Shown: positions 8,601 through 15,466, counted from the stretch's first letter. The stretch: DNA of 15,750 nt from Thermoplasmata archaeon (GCA_021835265.1 JAKBQK010000326.1:1-15750), one strand, 5' to 3'. The notes: generated by a model not told the origin, from the sequence alone. Made by a program: numbers and translations.

Positions 8601-8707
8601 TTTATGTTGAAATAGGCCGAGGCAAATGCAAGTTCATTGGATAAAGGCAATTCTTTATTGAGCACCTCATACATCTTCTCGTTTTCATTGTCAATTATCC
8701 TGCTCAT
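5675..8707 (-). CDS. PLD-nuclease/SNF2-family helicase fusion
   Basis: A protein of 1010 residues. Residues about 1-165 form a phospholipase-D-type nuclease domain with a single HKD set: FHGKAYIG (His108, Lys110) and GSSNFTYAGL (131-140), then NSELNVV. One HKD set implies an active site completed by dimerisation. Residues about 215-735 form a superfamily-2 SNF2-like motor: Walker A STGLGKT (243-249), DEAH (320-323), TATP (351-354), GIVIFTQYT (626-634) and motifs V-VI STDVLSEGQNL and QRVGRIDRMG (715-724). The remaining 270 residues have no recognised fold. This layout belongs to DNA-processing restriction enzymes that move on dsDNA. The gene overlaps the methyltransferase by 17 bases and has its own strong AGGAGG, so both are made together. 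It is the only clear nuclease of the operon and is likely the effector acting on unmethylated DNA. Confidence 0.92.
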   Translation of the reverse strand: MSRIIDNENEKMYEVLNKELPLSNELAFASAYFNIKGFGLIKDAILDKPLKFLVGRPQDESISFEEQIVRELEDNEDDPEYYNLMTEAVKYFSDKRRSIRKKNGPFFHGKAYIGANPSLDNPSNGGIGVVGSSNFTYAGLKTNSELNVVNTDRELVKDISKWFLDKWNNAEDYKDEFLSFLKNYTVTHTPYEVVAKALYENYRNDLEQSEKVKIMGLKKFQIVSLLEARRILSSYNGVVIADSTGLGKTRTMIALAHEARRDGKKVLLIAPKSVLRTTWAKEMENVDTHIDTVNSENVSANPDEFLEKYTRRGSNFILVDEAHYFKSSSSNRYKALRDLILKNNAQVVLATATPVNNSLMDLYNLIALFAADDAIQDLTGTTLKGYFSSNQRMLIEGRSFEMSQVLERFVVRHSRKFAKAIEPDLSFPQRVIDKDPDNVYKSTIPYYDLYTSLEKIHFATYDLSIDRFSSLRLPSGETVSQFAEQAKKEKLKDLVKTIVVLNIFKRLESSFVAFRDTINSIVDYMKNAKAYAEKTGYFLPRTASDDPLFDFDEEIPDNIFTNEKYKDLKDKCILSDEEKKWFVKSCEEDIDVFEKILSEIPEKDRKIEALLTRLGKIIPTLKEPNGIVIFTQYTATAMELFNEIKAIGARTGLTTGTRCIDAKGKDSDTTKIVEDFQESGGIIVSTDVLSEGQNLQNAQYVVNYDFPWNPVVLIQRVGRIDRMGSKHDHVYLINMMLDNTNRNDDKSLEHFIGLMGKLYEKITAIKATIGIDSPVLGEDAEPKDFGRMQILIAEGRSDVILELETEMEQFTNDPKDRLMEIIDQKGEDWVRNIPRGIGAFKKYDKPGLFSLFTDGEKFYWRLKFDDGKNFIGDPGQIISVLMKDSANDTGGQKIEYSKLVGKLRDLKEKVKESVSKESQRRKSSASIPGLTKQGRAVFEELVELDEDLALKFRQLASKETLVRSLFESLNDKQFYQNAKEIILKQFNQDIPSGEKDLALKRICWCLLSKD

Positions 8708-11700
8708 TAGTTGCCTCCTGTGATTTTAATCCTCTGTTAGCTTTGACTAAGCGGTCATCAACTAGTTCTATAAATTCACTATAGAGTTCTTCCAATGGAT
8801 ATTCTTCGATGCCTAATGAGGTGAATACAAAAATGTCCAGTTTTTGTCTAGCATCCATTTTGATTTCCTCAAAATATCTCTTTACATCTCTATCAAGATA
8901 TGTTTCAATTCTAGGTGGCTTAATCTTCTCTAAGTCTGGTACAGGGAAGTGTTCATAGTCGTCTACTTGAATTTTAAGTGCACCACCACCCATCCTTTTA
9001 CCTAAAAGCTCCTTCAAAATATAGAACACGGTTGAATTCATAAATAAATGAATAATTTGTGATTTGACTTCTTTTGGATAGATTAAAACAAACATATCAG
9101 ATGTTAAGATCGGATTTGGAGAGTATACTGTAAAATGTCTGTCATTTATAACTTCGTTGGATATCAAATTAGTTGGAACGAGTCTTCGAAGATTATACCA
9201 GTTAGGAGAATTGTTTGAGACACTTTGCAACAAATGCACTCCTCTTACAACCTGTCCTTTTTTTGTTCCCTTTTCTATCACGTAATCCTTCTTCATACCG
9301 TTATCTATGTATCGTAAGGAAAAATGGCCTGGGCCTTTGTTAGGGTTTGGATAAAATACAAAAGTCTTTAGTCCATTTAATATATAAGAATTAACTTCTT
9401 TTGGGCTTCTTACTATATTCATCACATCTTTTGTATCCAAAACAAACTTTTCTCCTCCTTCGTTCTCAATATAAATGAGACCCTGTTCCTTCAATTCCTT
9501 CTCGTTCTTTGCACTGACCCCCCATTCCTTAAACTTTTTGGGGTCGGAAAAATAATCTGCCTCAAAACGTGATGAAACATCCTTCATGAAGAAGAAGTCG
9601 TTTGCACCAGTTGTAAAACCTCTTTTTATTTGAGCGAAATCCCCAAGCTTGTGCGTCAACTTCGGGTATATCTTCTCCATGAACATCTTTGGAGCTCGAA
9701 GGTAAAACCATTTGCCAGGTTTCAGATCCTTCCTTTGGAACACGACATGATTCCGTACCGAAAGTGATGAATATGATTCCAGATAGATAAAATCAGTTTT
9801 TTTAGAGCTATCTGTTTCGTTGCCGTAAATGAAGATTATGCTGTTAACATCTGCTCCAAACGTTCTTTCTCTTTGGCCATATATACCAATCAATCTGTTT
9901 ACTAAGAAAGCTTGTAGTTCCTCGCCATATCCTGTTTCAAGCCACTTATCTGAAGATATAACAGAGATTACACCATTCTCATTAATCAGCTTAAGTGCCC
10001 TCAATACAAAATAACAATAAAGATCGGATTTCTTACCGATCCTGTAATTTGAGGTATAGTATTTCTTTGAATCCTCCGGTATGGATTCCTGCCGGACATA
10101 AGGTGGATTCATCACGACAATGTCCACAGGTTTCGGTACCCATGACTCAATTATTCCACCCTTTACTCCAGTTTTTTTCTCGATGTCCTTCTGTATTCTC
10201 TGTAGCTCTCCCCGGAGCCTTATCCTTACATCAGGTTTCTTTGCTGCAGCAAATTTCCCCCGTATATTGCGCATTTCGTCCCATGTAGATTCCAGTTCGT
10301 CTCCAAGTTTTCTCTGGATTCCATCTGACTTAATCAGTGAGTCTGAAATCCTTACGATGTTTAGATCCAAGCTCTGAAGTGCCTCAGGTTCCTTCTTGTC
10401 CACAATCATGGAGAGCCACATTCTCAACCTTGCTATCTCAATGGCCTCATCCTCTATGTCAAAACCGAACAAATTCTGAAGAATCTTTTCTTTATACTGC
10501 TCAACATCAGGATTCCAACCAACGCTTTCATCTGCCTGCCTGAGAAGATCCACCATTTCCTGCATCATTCCAAGGAGAAAGCCTCCTGATCCCACAGCAG
10601 GATCCAGAACAGTTATGGAAAGAACCTTTTCTCGAAGGTCTCTTACATTCTTCTCACTCTTCTCCTGATTCAGCTTCTCTATTAGCGAGGTTATTCCATC
10701 CTTAAGAACTTCTTTCTCACCAATTTTATCCACTAAATCTGGAGTTTTCAGGTATGAAGACAGCGCCCGTCTGCATATGAAGGAAATCTCTTCTGGTGGA
10801 GTGTAAAATGTGCCTTTGGAACCTCTTTCATTTTCGGGAAGCATGTTCTCGAATATAGTTCCAATCATGGCCGGGTCTAGACTGACCTCAATCTCTCGGG
10901 ATGATAGTTCATCGACCGTGAAATTATACTGGTTGAAAAGTTCTCTTGCCCTCTTGAATATTTTATCCATGGGGTCCTTGACCATTTCCTCCTTCTCAGC
11001 GCTGAGATACTCCTCCCTTTCAAACAGAGTGCCATCGAGATAGGGCAGGCCCGGATTCCCTTCGGTGCTCAAGCCGACATAGAAAACCCAGTTTAGCGCA
11101 CTGTAATCTTTGATACTATCCACAAAGCTCTTGTCTCGCTTCAGCCACCCCTTTCTCTGAAGAAAATAAAGAAACATAAGCCGTCCAAGAAATCTCTGGG
11201 CATATGAGTTTGAATACTCCTTTAGAACGGGTTCGATGGCTTCAACTGTATCACTGTAAAGCCCACGATACGCTTCAAAGAATTCTCTTCTTACCTTTTC
11301 ATATGGAAGGAAATACAGGTCATACTTTTCCCTCAGTTCCTTGGGATCTTTATCGTATTTCAGCGATTGCAATGCTTCTTCGTCGGTTCGATATATCTTT
11401 TCTGAAAGACTTAGAATTCTAAGCTTGGTATCGGGAGTTTCTATTGCATTTGGTATAACGACCGTGTAACTCTCATTTCCATCAGTAAATATTATAAGCT
11501 GTCGGCCGCCCTGATGCTCTTTCCAATACCTCGCTATCTTGGATGCCCCCATTCTGGATGGTAGTTTATCAAATTCGAGGATTATTACATCAATTCCAAG
11601 TGGGTCCTGATAGAGCAATTTTGCATCTTTTAAGATCACCCCAGGAGGAATTGCTCTCCTTTCACGCAAAAACTGTACCGGTACCTTCGATTCCGATATA

Positions 11701-11762
11701 GGGTAGCCCAGGTTGCCAAGCTGTTTCTTCCAGAATGAGGAATCAAACTTTGCTAGAGGCAT
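8691..11762 (-). CDS. Eco57I-type DNA adenine methyltransferase with fused specificity domain
   Basis: A protein of 1023 residues. An N-terminal region (1-150) is alpha/beta (IDVIILEFDK, RQLIIFTDGNESYTVVIPN) with no convincing nuclease motif. A helical region (150-300) leads to GTFYTPPEEI (317-326), the usual motif X area. Motif I is LDPAVGSGGFLLGM (386-399), the acidic follow-up is FGFDIEDEAIEIARLRMWLS (432-451), and motif IV is NPPYVRQE (552-559), the N6-adenine signature. A C-terminal half of about 330 residues starts near FAQIKRGFTTGANDFFFM and resembles TaqI-like target-recognition domains. It would methylate adenine at a specific site, using S-adenosylmethionine, to protect host DNA. 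It starts at ATG 11760-11762, six bases after the zinc-ribbon gene, with AAGGGA upstream, and overlaps the helicase. Base composition drops sharply in the specificity half. The alternative of a IIG enzyme with its own nuclease is less likely, as no PD-(D/E)XK site is evident. Confidence 0.92.
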   Translation of the reverse strand: MPLAKFDSSFWKKQLGNLGYPISESKVPVQFLRERRAIPPGVILKDAKLLYQDPLGIDVIILEFDKLPSRMGASKIARYWKEHQGGRQLIIFTDGNESYTVVIPNAIETPDTKLRILSLSEKIYRTDEEALQSLKYDKDPKELREKYDLYFLPYEKVRREFFEAYRGLYSDTVEAIEPVLKEYSNSYAQRFLGRLMFLYFLQRKGWLKRDKSFVDSIKDYSALNWVFYVGLSTEGNPGLPYLDGTLFEREEYLSAEKEEMVKDPMDKIFKRARELFNQYNFTVDELSSREIEVSLDPAMIGTIFENMLPENERGSKGTFYTPPEEISFICRRALSSYLKTPDLVDKIGEKEVLKDGITSLIEKLNQEKSEKNVRDLREKVLSITVLDPAVGSGGFLLGMMQEMVDLLRQADESVGWNPDVEQYKEKILQNLFGFDIEDEAIEIARLRMWLSMIVDKKEPEALQSLDLNIVRISDSLIKSDGIQRKLGDELESTWDEMRNIRGKFAAAKKPDVRIRLRGELQRIQKDIEKKTGVKGGIIESWVPKPVDIVVMNPPYVRQESIPEDSKKYYTSNYRIGKKSDLYCYFVLRALKLINENGVISVISSDKWLETGYGEELQAFLVNRLIGIYGQRERTFGADVNSIIFIYGNETDSSKKTDFIYLESYSSLSVRNHVVFQRKDLKPGKWFYLRAPKMFMEKIYPKLTHKLGDFAQIKRGFTTGANDFFFMKDVSSRFEADYFSDPKKFKEWGVSAKNEKELKEQGLIYIENEGGEKFVLDTKDVMNIVRSPKEVNSYILNGLKTFVFYPNPNKGPGHFSLRYIDNGMKKDYVIEKGTKKGQVVRGVHLLQSVSNNSPNWYNLRRLVPTNLISNEVINDRHFTVYSPNPILTSDMFVLIYPKEVKSQIIHLFMNSTVFYILKELLGKRMGGGALKIQVDDYEHFPVPDLEKIKPPRIETYLDRDVKRYFEEIKMDARQKLDIFVFTSLGIEEYPLEELYSEFIELVDDRLVKANRGLKSQEATNEQDN
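8714..8719 (-). promoter_or_regulatory. Strong Shine-Dalgarno site for the PLD-SNF2 gene
   Basis: AGGAGG on the minus strand, six bases before the ATG at 8707 and lying inside the 3' end of the methyltransferase gene. It fixes the helicase start and supports coupled translation across the 17-base overlap. It is by far the best ribosome-binding site in the window. Confidence 0.75.
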
Positions 11763-11768
11763 TATTGC

Positions 11769-11954
11769 TCATTCCCTTGTTTTTGGGATTGTGAACCTTT
11801 GCTCTTCATTCTCGTACAGATTAAAAGTATCCCCACATTCAGAGCATTTATAACGTGATACTTCATAGACGTTATAATGCCATTTCTTAAAAGGCGGATT
11901 CCGGTTCTCCTTTCCACAGATTGGACACTTCATATGATTAAGGTAATCGTTCAT
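11769..11954 (-). CDS. Small zinc-ribbon protein, first gene of the operon
   Basis: A 61-residue protein with two CxxC knuckles: KCPICGK (Cys10, Cys13) and YKCSECGD (Cys37, Cys40). The 23-residue spacing between them is typical of a zinc ribbon. Its stop lies six bases before the methyltransferase ATG, so it should be the lead gene of the four-gene operon. Met8, directly before the first knuckle, is a possible alternative start; neither start has a clear Shine-Dalgarno. It could bind DNA as a regulator, or be a structural or recruitment subunit. Neither role is shown by sequence. Confidence 0.75.
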   Translation of the reverse strand: MNDYLNHMKCPICGKENRNPPFKKWHYNVYEVSRYKCSECGDTFNLYENEEQRFTIPKTRE

Positions 11955-12148
11955 TCTTAATATTTATCTTCATCACTTTCGAAGAAGAAAAACATAAAGC
12001 GCAATAAATGGTGTGACTACTGGTTCCAGTATCAATGCTCTTACCTCATTTTTAGATCTTGTGGCATATTTTCAATTTTACAGCAGATTAAATAAACCAA
12101 TGAACGCAAAGTTACTTCTATCATACAAACGTTATTTCTTGCCTCAAT

Positions 12149-13573
12149 TTAAGCTGTTTTATGGGTTTTTTGGATCTGAGTTTCCTTATATAATGTATCC
12201 AAATGCTTAACAAGAGATGATTCGTTTGTAAAGTTGTTTTTTTCACATAGACTAATATAACGAATTATTCCCATTCCAAGCAGCTGAGAAAGTTTACTAT
12301 TAATTCGTTCTAGGTCTCGGTCTTTGATATCTTTTCTCCCAGAATGCAACAGTTTATTCCGTACTCCGTAGGCTTGCAAAACGGTTTCGTATGTATCTTC
12401 CCTCTCTTTAATCAGCATTTGCATTCTTTTTCCAATAACCTTTTTCGTGCTCTGTTCTTTTGAATCTATTCCTATTAAACTTTCAAGACCTATAAAAAGA
12501 TCAATAAGCCTGTCTTCAGGTGAACGGTGAATTGAACTCATACCTAATCTCCTAAGCGCAGTTCCGACATTGTCCCTTGACTTGACATGGTCGTCAAGGT
12601 AATCAATCCAATATTTATTAAGCATAATTAAATCCTTCTGGCTTAACTCGGGCATCCCAGATCGGAACGATGTGTAAGCCATTCCAATATAATCGCCTCT
12701 ATCTGGAGAAGCTGAATTAGAGGGTATCTTTATTATATGTGTGCCACGAGAGCCAAAAAAATTACCAACATAATCGTTAGGTGTGTGTAAAGATAAAATG
12801 ACATTATGAATAAACATTGTCAAAAATCCCACTAATTCAGCAAATTCTAGTGCTGGATCATACCAAAGAAAAGTTAGTACATTCGATTGCATAGCTTCTT
12901 CCTCGCTATTAAAAATTAGAGTATCTAAATTGACGATGATGCGCTTTCGGATATTAATCAAACTAACGTTAACAGGTTTTACTTCGTCGGCTATAGCTAG
13001 AGGAACATCTATAGTAGTAAGGGTATATTCTCCAAACTGGATTGAATTAAATTTTCCACGGAGACCATATAGAGTGGAATCAACCAGATAAACTGCAGAT
13101 GAGGAAGAAATTAAATTTTCTAGCAGTTCCATAGCGAATGTAATACTCTTTTTATTCTGCTCATCTATTTGGTTAATGCTAAGAACCTCTTTCCATGTAT
13201 TTATCTGTTCTCTAAAACGAACTAGAGACCCTTCATGATTATATATAACGTATTCTAGAAGCATTAGTATAATATTTATAGGAGAAACTTTGAAAATATA
13301 AAGGTCCAAGAGCAAGGTTTTTTCCTTGAACTTTTCAAAAAATTCTATCTTGAGAAAATAATTGATGGCTTTTGTAAATCTTTCGTCGGATAGAATATGG
13401 TCCCTGGTTTTTTCTACAATTGGGGTAAAGCGCATATTTATTCTCCAAAGTGAAGGTTCCATAAGGGGTAGAAGCAATGCTTCTTTAATTATCGATCTAC
13501 CATAATCAACACATATTGGCATTATAACTTCTCTTAATTCATCAAATAGAGTATTGAGTGTTTTTTCTTGCAA
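12149..13573 (-). CDS. Large protein with C-terminal Apea-like HEPN domain (putative RNase effector)
   Basis: A 474-residue protein starting at TTG 13571-13573. The C-terminal 130 residues match the Apea-like HEPN pattern: SSIHRSPEDRLIDLFIGLES, then a KRMQML helix, then YGVRNKLLHSG with the R-x4-H motif (Arg405, His410), then a helix LSQLLGMGIIRYISL. HEPN domains with this motif are commonly RNases in abortive-infection and toxin systems. The first 330 residues are AT-rich in coding sequence, mostly helical with a central beta segment (about 170-215), and may sense or recognise a trigger. No membrane helix is clear. The gene lies upstream of the methyltransferase operon on the same strand, 194 bases from the zinc-ribbon gene, so it is probably a separate unit. 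A TATA element and a short palindrome precede the start. Confidence 0.85.
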   Translation of the reverse strand: MQEKTLNTLFDELREVIMPICVDYGRSIIKEALLLPLMEPSLWRINMRFTPIVEKTRDHILSDERFTKAINYFLKIEFFEKFKEKTLLLDLYIFKVSPINIILMLLEYVIYNHEGSLVRFREQINTWKEVLSINQIDEQNKKSITFAMELLENLISSSSAVYLVDSTLYGLRGKFNSIQFGEYTLTTIDVPLAIADEVKPVNVSLINIRKRIIVNLDTLIFNSEEEAMQSNVLTFLWYDPALEFAELVGFLTMFIHNVILSLHTPNDYVGNFFGSRGTHIIKIPSNSASPDRGDYIGMAYTSFRSGMPELSQKDLIMLNKYWIDYLDDHVKSRDNVGTALRRLGMSSIHRSPEDRLIDLFIGLESLIGIDSKEQSTKKVIGKRMQMLIKEREDTYETVLQAYGVRNKLLHSGRKDIKDRDLERINSKLSQLLGMGIIRYISLCEKNNFTNESSLVKHLDTLYKETQIQKTHKTA

Positions 13574-13577
13574 TATG

Positions 13578-13588
13578 ACCTATTAGGT
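13578..13588 (-). promoter_or_regulatory. Palindrome at the transcription/translation start of the HEPN gene
   Basis: ACCTATTAGGT, two perfect 5-base arms around one T, ends four bases upstream of the TTG start. On the minus strand it contains TAGGTCATA, the only Shine-Dalgarno-like sequence. It also lies where the transcription start is expected, given the TATA element at 13601-13607. This is a typical position for an archaeal repressor site. Confidence 0.4.
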
Positions 13589-13600
13589 AACTGTTTTTTC

Positions 13601-13607
13601 ATATAAA
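13601..13607 (-). promoter_or_regulatory. TATA-like box for the HEPN gene
   Basis: TTTATAT read on the minus strand (with TTATTATT ahead of it), centred about 31 bases before the TTG start. This predicts a transcript with a leader of only a few bases. Confidence 0.45.
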
Positions 13608-13937
13608 TAATAAACTAATCGATATTTGAAACAAACTGTAGGCTTCCTATTATCATCAAGCTTCAATTGCAGGATATTCATTGAGTAAAAGGAACATAAA
13701 CTAGAGGTTCGGTTAATTTCTGAAACTAAATTTCAAGAAATTTCTAAAGAATTCAGATTTATAAACACCTGAGTTATCATTTTCTAACATAATAATCGAA
13801 CTCAGATATCTTAAACAAATTTCTGAAGGTGTGGTTTACTCTACTTAACATTTCTTATTAATAAAAATAAATTTATTCTGCATTAATTTGTTTTAGTTGA
13901 TTAAAAACTTTAACTTATTCCACTTATTACCCTATCA

Positions 13938-14099
13938 ATGCCTGACAAACTAATCGCAGTGACAAGAACGTCTTCCAAAGGGTCATCGTTGAGAATAACC
14001 CTGCCAAAAGATATAGCAGAGAAGTTGAATGTTTCAGAATCGGAGCATATAGGATTTTATGAGGTTAAAGGGGAGATTGTAGTAAGGAAAATAGAATAA
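13938..14099 (+). CDS. AbrB/MazE-type swapped-hairpin DNA-binding protein
   Basis: A 53-residue protein. The sequence TSSKGSSLRITLPKDIAEKL (11-30) followed by HIGFYEVKGEIVVRKIE is the classic AbrB/SpoVT/MazE fold: a basic first strand, the turn LPKDIAEKL, and closing strands around GEIVV. Such proteins are dimers that bind DNA, either as antitoxins that repress their own operon or as free-standing transcription factors. No toxin gene follows on the same strand; within 200 bases the insertion-sequence end is reached. So it is either a solitary regulator or an antitoxin whose partner was lost. It starts at ATG 13938 with no good Shine-Dalgarno but a TA-rich stretch about 25-34 bases upstream, which suggests a leaderless transcript. 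Confidence 0.82.
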   Translation: MPDKLIAVTRTSSKGSSLRITLPKDIAEKLNVSESEHIGFYEVKGEIVVRKIE

Positions 14100-14299
14100 A
14101 TTGTATTTGTATTAAAGGACCGAATCGATGAATGGATTGGAATTTCAACAAAAGATGCATGCACTTCACCCATTTTCTTCTTCACATCCAATTTCAGGTA
14201 ACAACATGCCATGATGTCCCTATGTCTTTTACCGATTCTTGGTGGGAGTTTTAGAATCATTTCCCGTGATTTACTTCTATAAAGCATACATGATTGTAG

Positions 14300-14317
14300 T
14301 GCTCTGTTGAACAAATA
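14300..14317 (+). repeat. Left terminal inverted repeat of the insertion sequence
   Basis: TGCTCTGTTGAACAAATA; pairs with 15732-15749 at 17 of 18 positions. It lies 52 bases beyond the transposase stop. Confidence 0.75.
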
Positions 14318-14369
14318 TCCTCTAGATCCAATGATCAGTTGATTATTTTCTGATTTTCACACTTTGCTA

Positions 14370-15368
14370 TCAGTTTAGTGATTTCACCTCCCTCTTTGCC
14401 CTCTGATTCAGGTAGTTGTATACCCAGATCCTCTGGTATCCCTCTGCTTCAAGACCCTCAAGGGATCTGCTAACACAATTTTCACCGAACTTTCTCTTCA
14501 CTGCCGAGAATATTCCTTCTGTTCCCGGCCATCTCATGCCATAATCATTGTCCTCCGCCCACTGCCTGTAGCCATCATTCTGATATTCCCTTATTGCTTT
14601 CCTGCGGTATTTCGATCCCCTGTTGTGATCAGTGGAGGCATTCTTCCTTATCTTTATCACCGGCTTGGCGCCGATTTGGTGCATGAGCGTGAACAGATCA
14701 TTGGTGTCGAATGCACCGTCACCATAGAATTCTGTCACGTTCATTCCTTTCATGACAGCTTCCCTGACATGCTTCTGTGCACTCTCGGGTTCCGATAAGC
14801 CCTGGCCCTCGATGTGCACCTCTATCCCGATCACATCCTTTGTCCTGACATCTGCGGTTATTATGACAACGAGATGCCTTCTTCTCATGGCATCGGGATC
14901 TCCGTACTTAGTTGTCCTGTAAGACCCTGCATTGTTTGTCTTCAGTCCGGTGCCATCCGTGCCTATAGATATGCTCTCCAGTCCCGATATATCCAGGGAT
15001 GGCTGCATGTCATGTATCCTGTGCCATATTGTTGTGTAGTCGCCATAATATGGTATTATGCCAAGATCAACAAGTGATCTTGCCATGCCTTCAAGACCAC
15101 GGTAATCCAGATACTGCTTCCATATCATCATGAATTTCATGAATGATTCAGGAAAGAGATATGGCGATCCACGCTTCCCTGAATTCATTCTCTTAAGCTC
15201 AGTATCCCATTTCTGAACGAAATCAAGATCAAAGATCATCTTTCCCCTTATTACCAGTTCTTCATTGTATTCTTTCCAGTCTCTCCTGTCTTTGTACGGT
15301 TTCCCCCATCTTCGGCTCTTTCTGACCTTCGTCTTTGCATTTTCAGCATGAATACTATGCATATGCAT
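14370..15368 (-). CDS. IS5-type DDE transposase
   Basis: About 330 residues, closely like the IS5-type transposases common in Thermoplasmatales. The catalytic acidic residues are visible: the first Asp in SIGTDGTGLKT, the second Asp in FYGDGAFDTN and the Glu in WPGTEGIFSAVKRKFGE. The N-terminal DNA-binding part contains RRDWKEYNEELVIRG and FLDYRGLEG-like helices (YLDYRGLEGMARSLVDLG). It appears intact and probably active. I chose the ATG at 15366-15368; the frame stays open to a TTG at 15410, but those extra residues (NAQTCKYCFAIN) look non-coding, and the chosen start (or the next ATG at 15360-15362) lies inside a perfect 24-bp palindrome. The gene's base composition is higher in G+C than the neighbouring HEPN gene, fitting recent arrival. 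Confidence 0.92.
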   Translation of the reverse strand: MHMHSIHAENAKTKVRKSRRWGKPYKDRRDWKEYNEELVIRGKMIFDLDFVQKWDTELKRMNSGKRGSPYLFPESFMKFMMIWKQYLDYRGLEGMARSLVDLGIIPYYGDYTTIWHRIHDMQPSLDISGLESISIGTDGTGLKTNNAGSYRTTKYGDPDAMRRRHLVVIITADVRTKDVIGIEVHIEGQGLSEPESAQKHVREAVMKGMNVTEFYGDGAFDTNDLFTLMHQIGAKPVIKIRKNASTDHNRGSKYRRKAIREYQNDGYRQWAEDNDYGMRWPGTEGIFSAVKRKFGENCVSRSLEGLEAEGYQRIWVYNYLNQRAKREVKSLN

Positions 15369-15374
15369 AGTATT
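15351..15374. promoter_or_regulatory. Perfect 24-bp palindrome between the divergent IS genes
   Basis: Half-site AATACTATGCAT followed by its exact reverse complement, with no mismatch and no spacer. It covers the likely transposase start codons and lies about 95 bases before the passenger gene. This fits an operator for a dimeric repressor or an internal binding site for an IS-encoded protein. Confidence 0.6.
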
Positions 15375-15466
15375 AATTGCAAAACAGTATTTACATGTTT
15401 GTGCATTCAAGATCGTTGGAGACAGCTATTCTTGTACATGTGTGGATACCTTTCAAGCGCAATGGA

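Larger units (their letters stand above)
13574..13937. other. AT-rich divergent intergenic region with repeated TTTC/GAA motifs
   Basis: This 364-base region lies between the divergent HEPN and AbrB-like genes and contains no gene that I can support. It holds an imperfect palindrome AAATTTC-AA-GAAATTT (13728-13743), a 10-base direct repeat AATTTCTGAA (13715-13724 and 13818-13827), and an inverted repeat CTGAGTT/AACTCAG (13769-13775 and 13799-13805, 23-base loop). Both promoters should lie here, and these motifs may be binding sites for the adjacent AbrB-like protein. Confidence 0.45.

Noticed and set aside
8691..11762. A PD-(D/E)XK nuclease in the N-terminal part of the methyltransferase (type IIG or ISP enzyme), suggested by IDVIILEFDK.
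   Set aside because: The required E-x-K is absent (the lysine is three residues after the glutamate) and no upstream catalytic aspartate pattern is clear. The PLD domain of the next gene supplies a better nuclease.
13690..13830. A possible CRISPR-like or tandem repeat from the recurring TTTC/GAA motifs.
   Set aside because: The copies are short, unequal and irregularly spaced, so no array structure exists. They are kept only as possible binding sites.
14057..14314. An 85-codon minus-strand frame ending inside the AbrB-like gene and starting inside the left IS repeat.
   Set aside because: Its start codon is formed by the terminal repeat, it overlaps the AbrB-like gene antisense, and its translation shows no domain. 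It is most likely chance coding, perhaps over a decayed gene cut by the insertion sequence.
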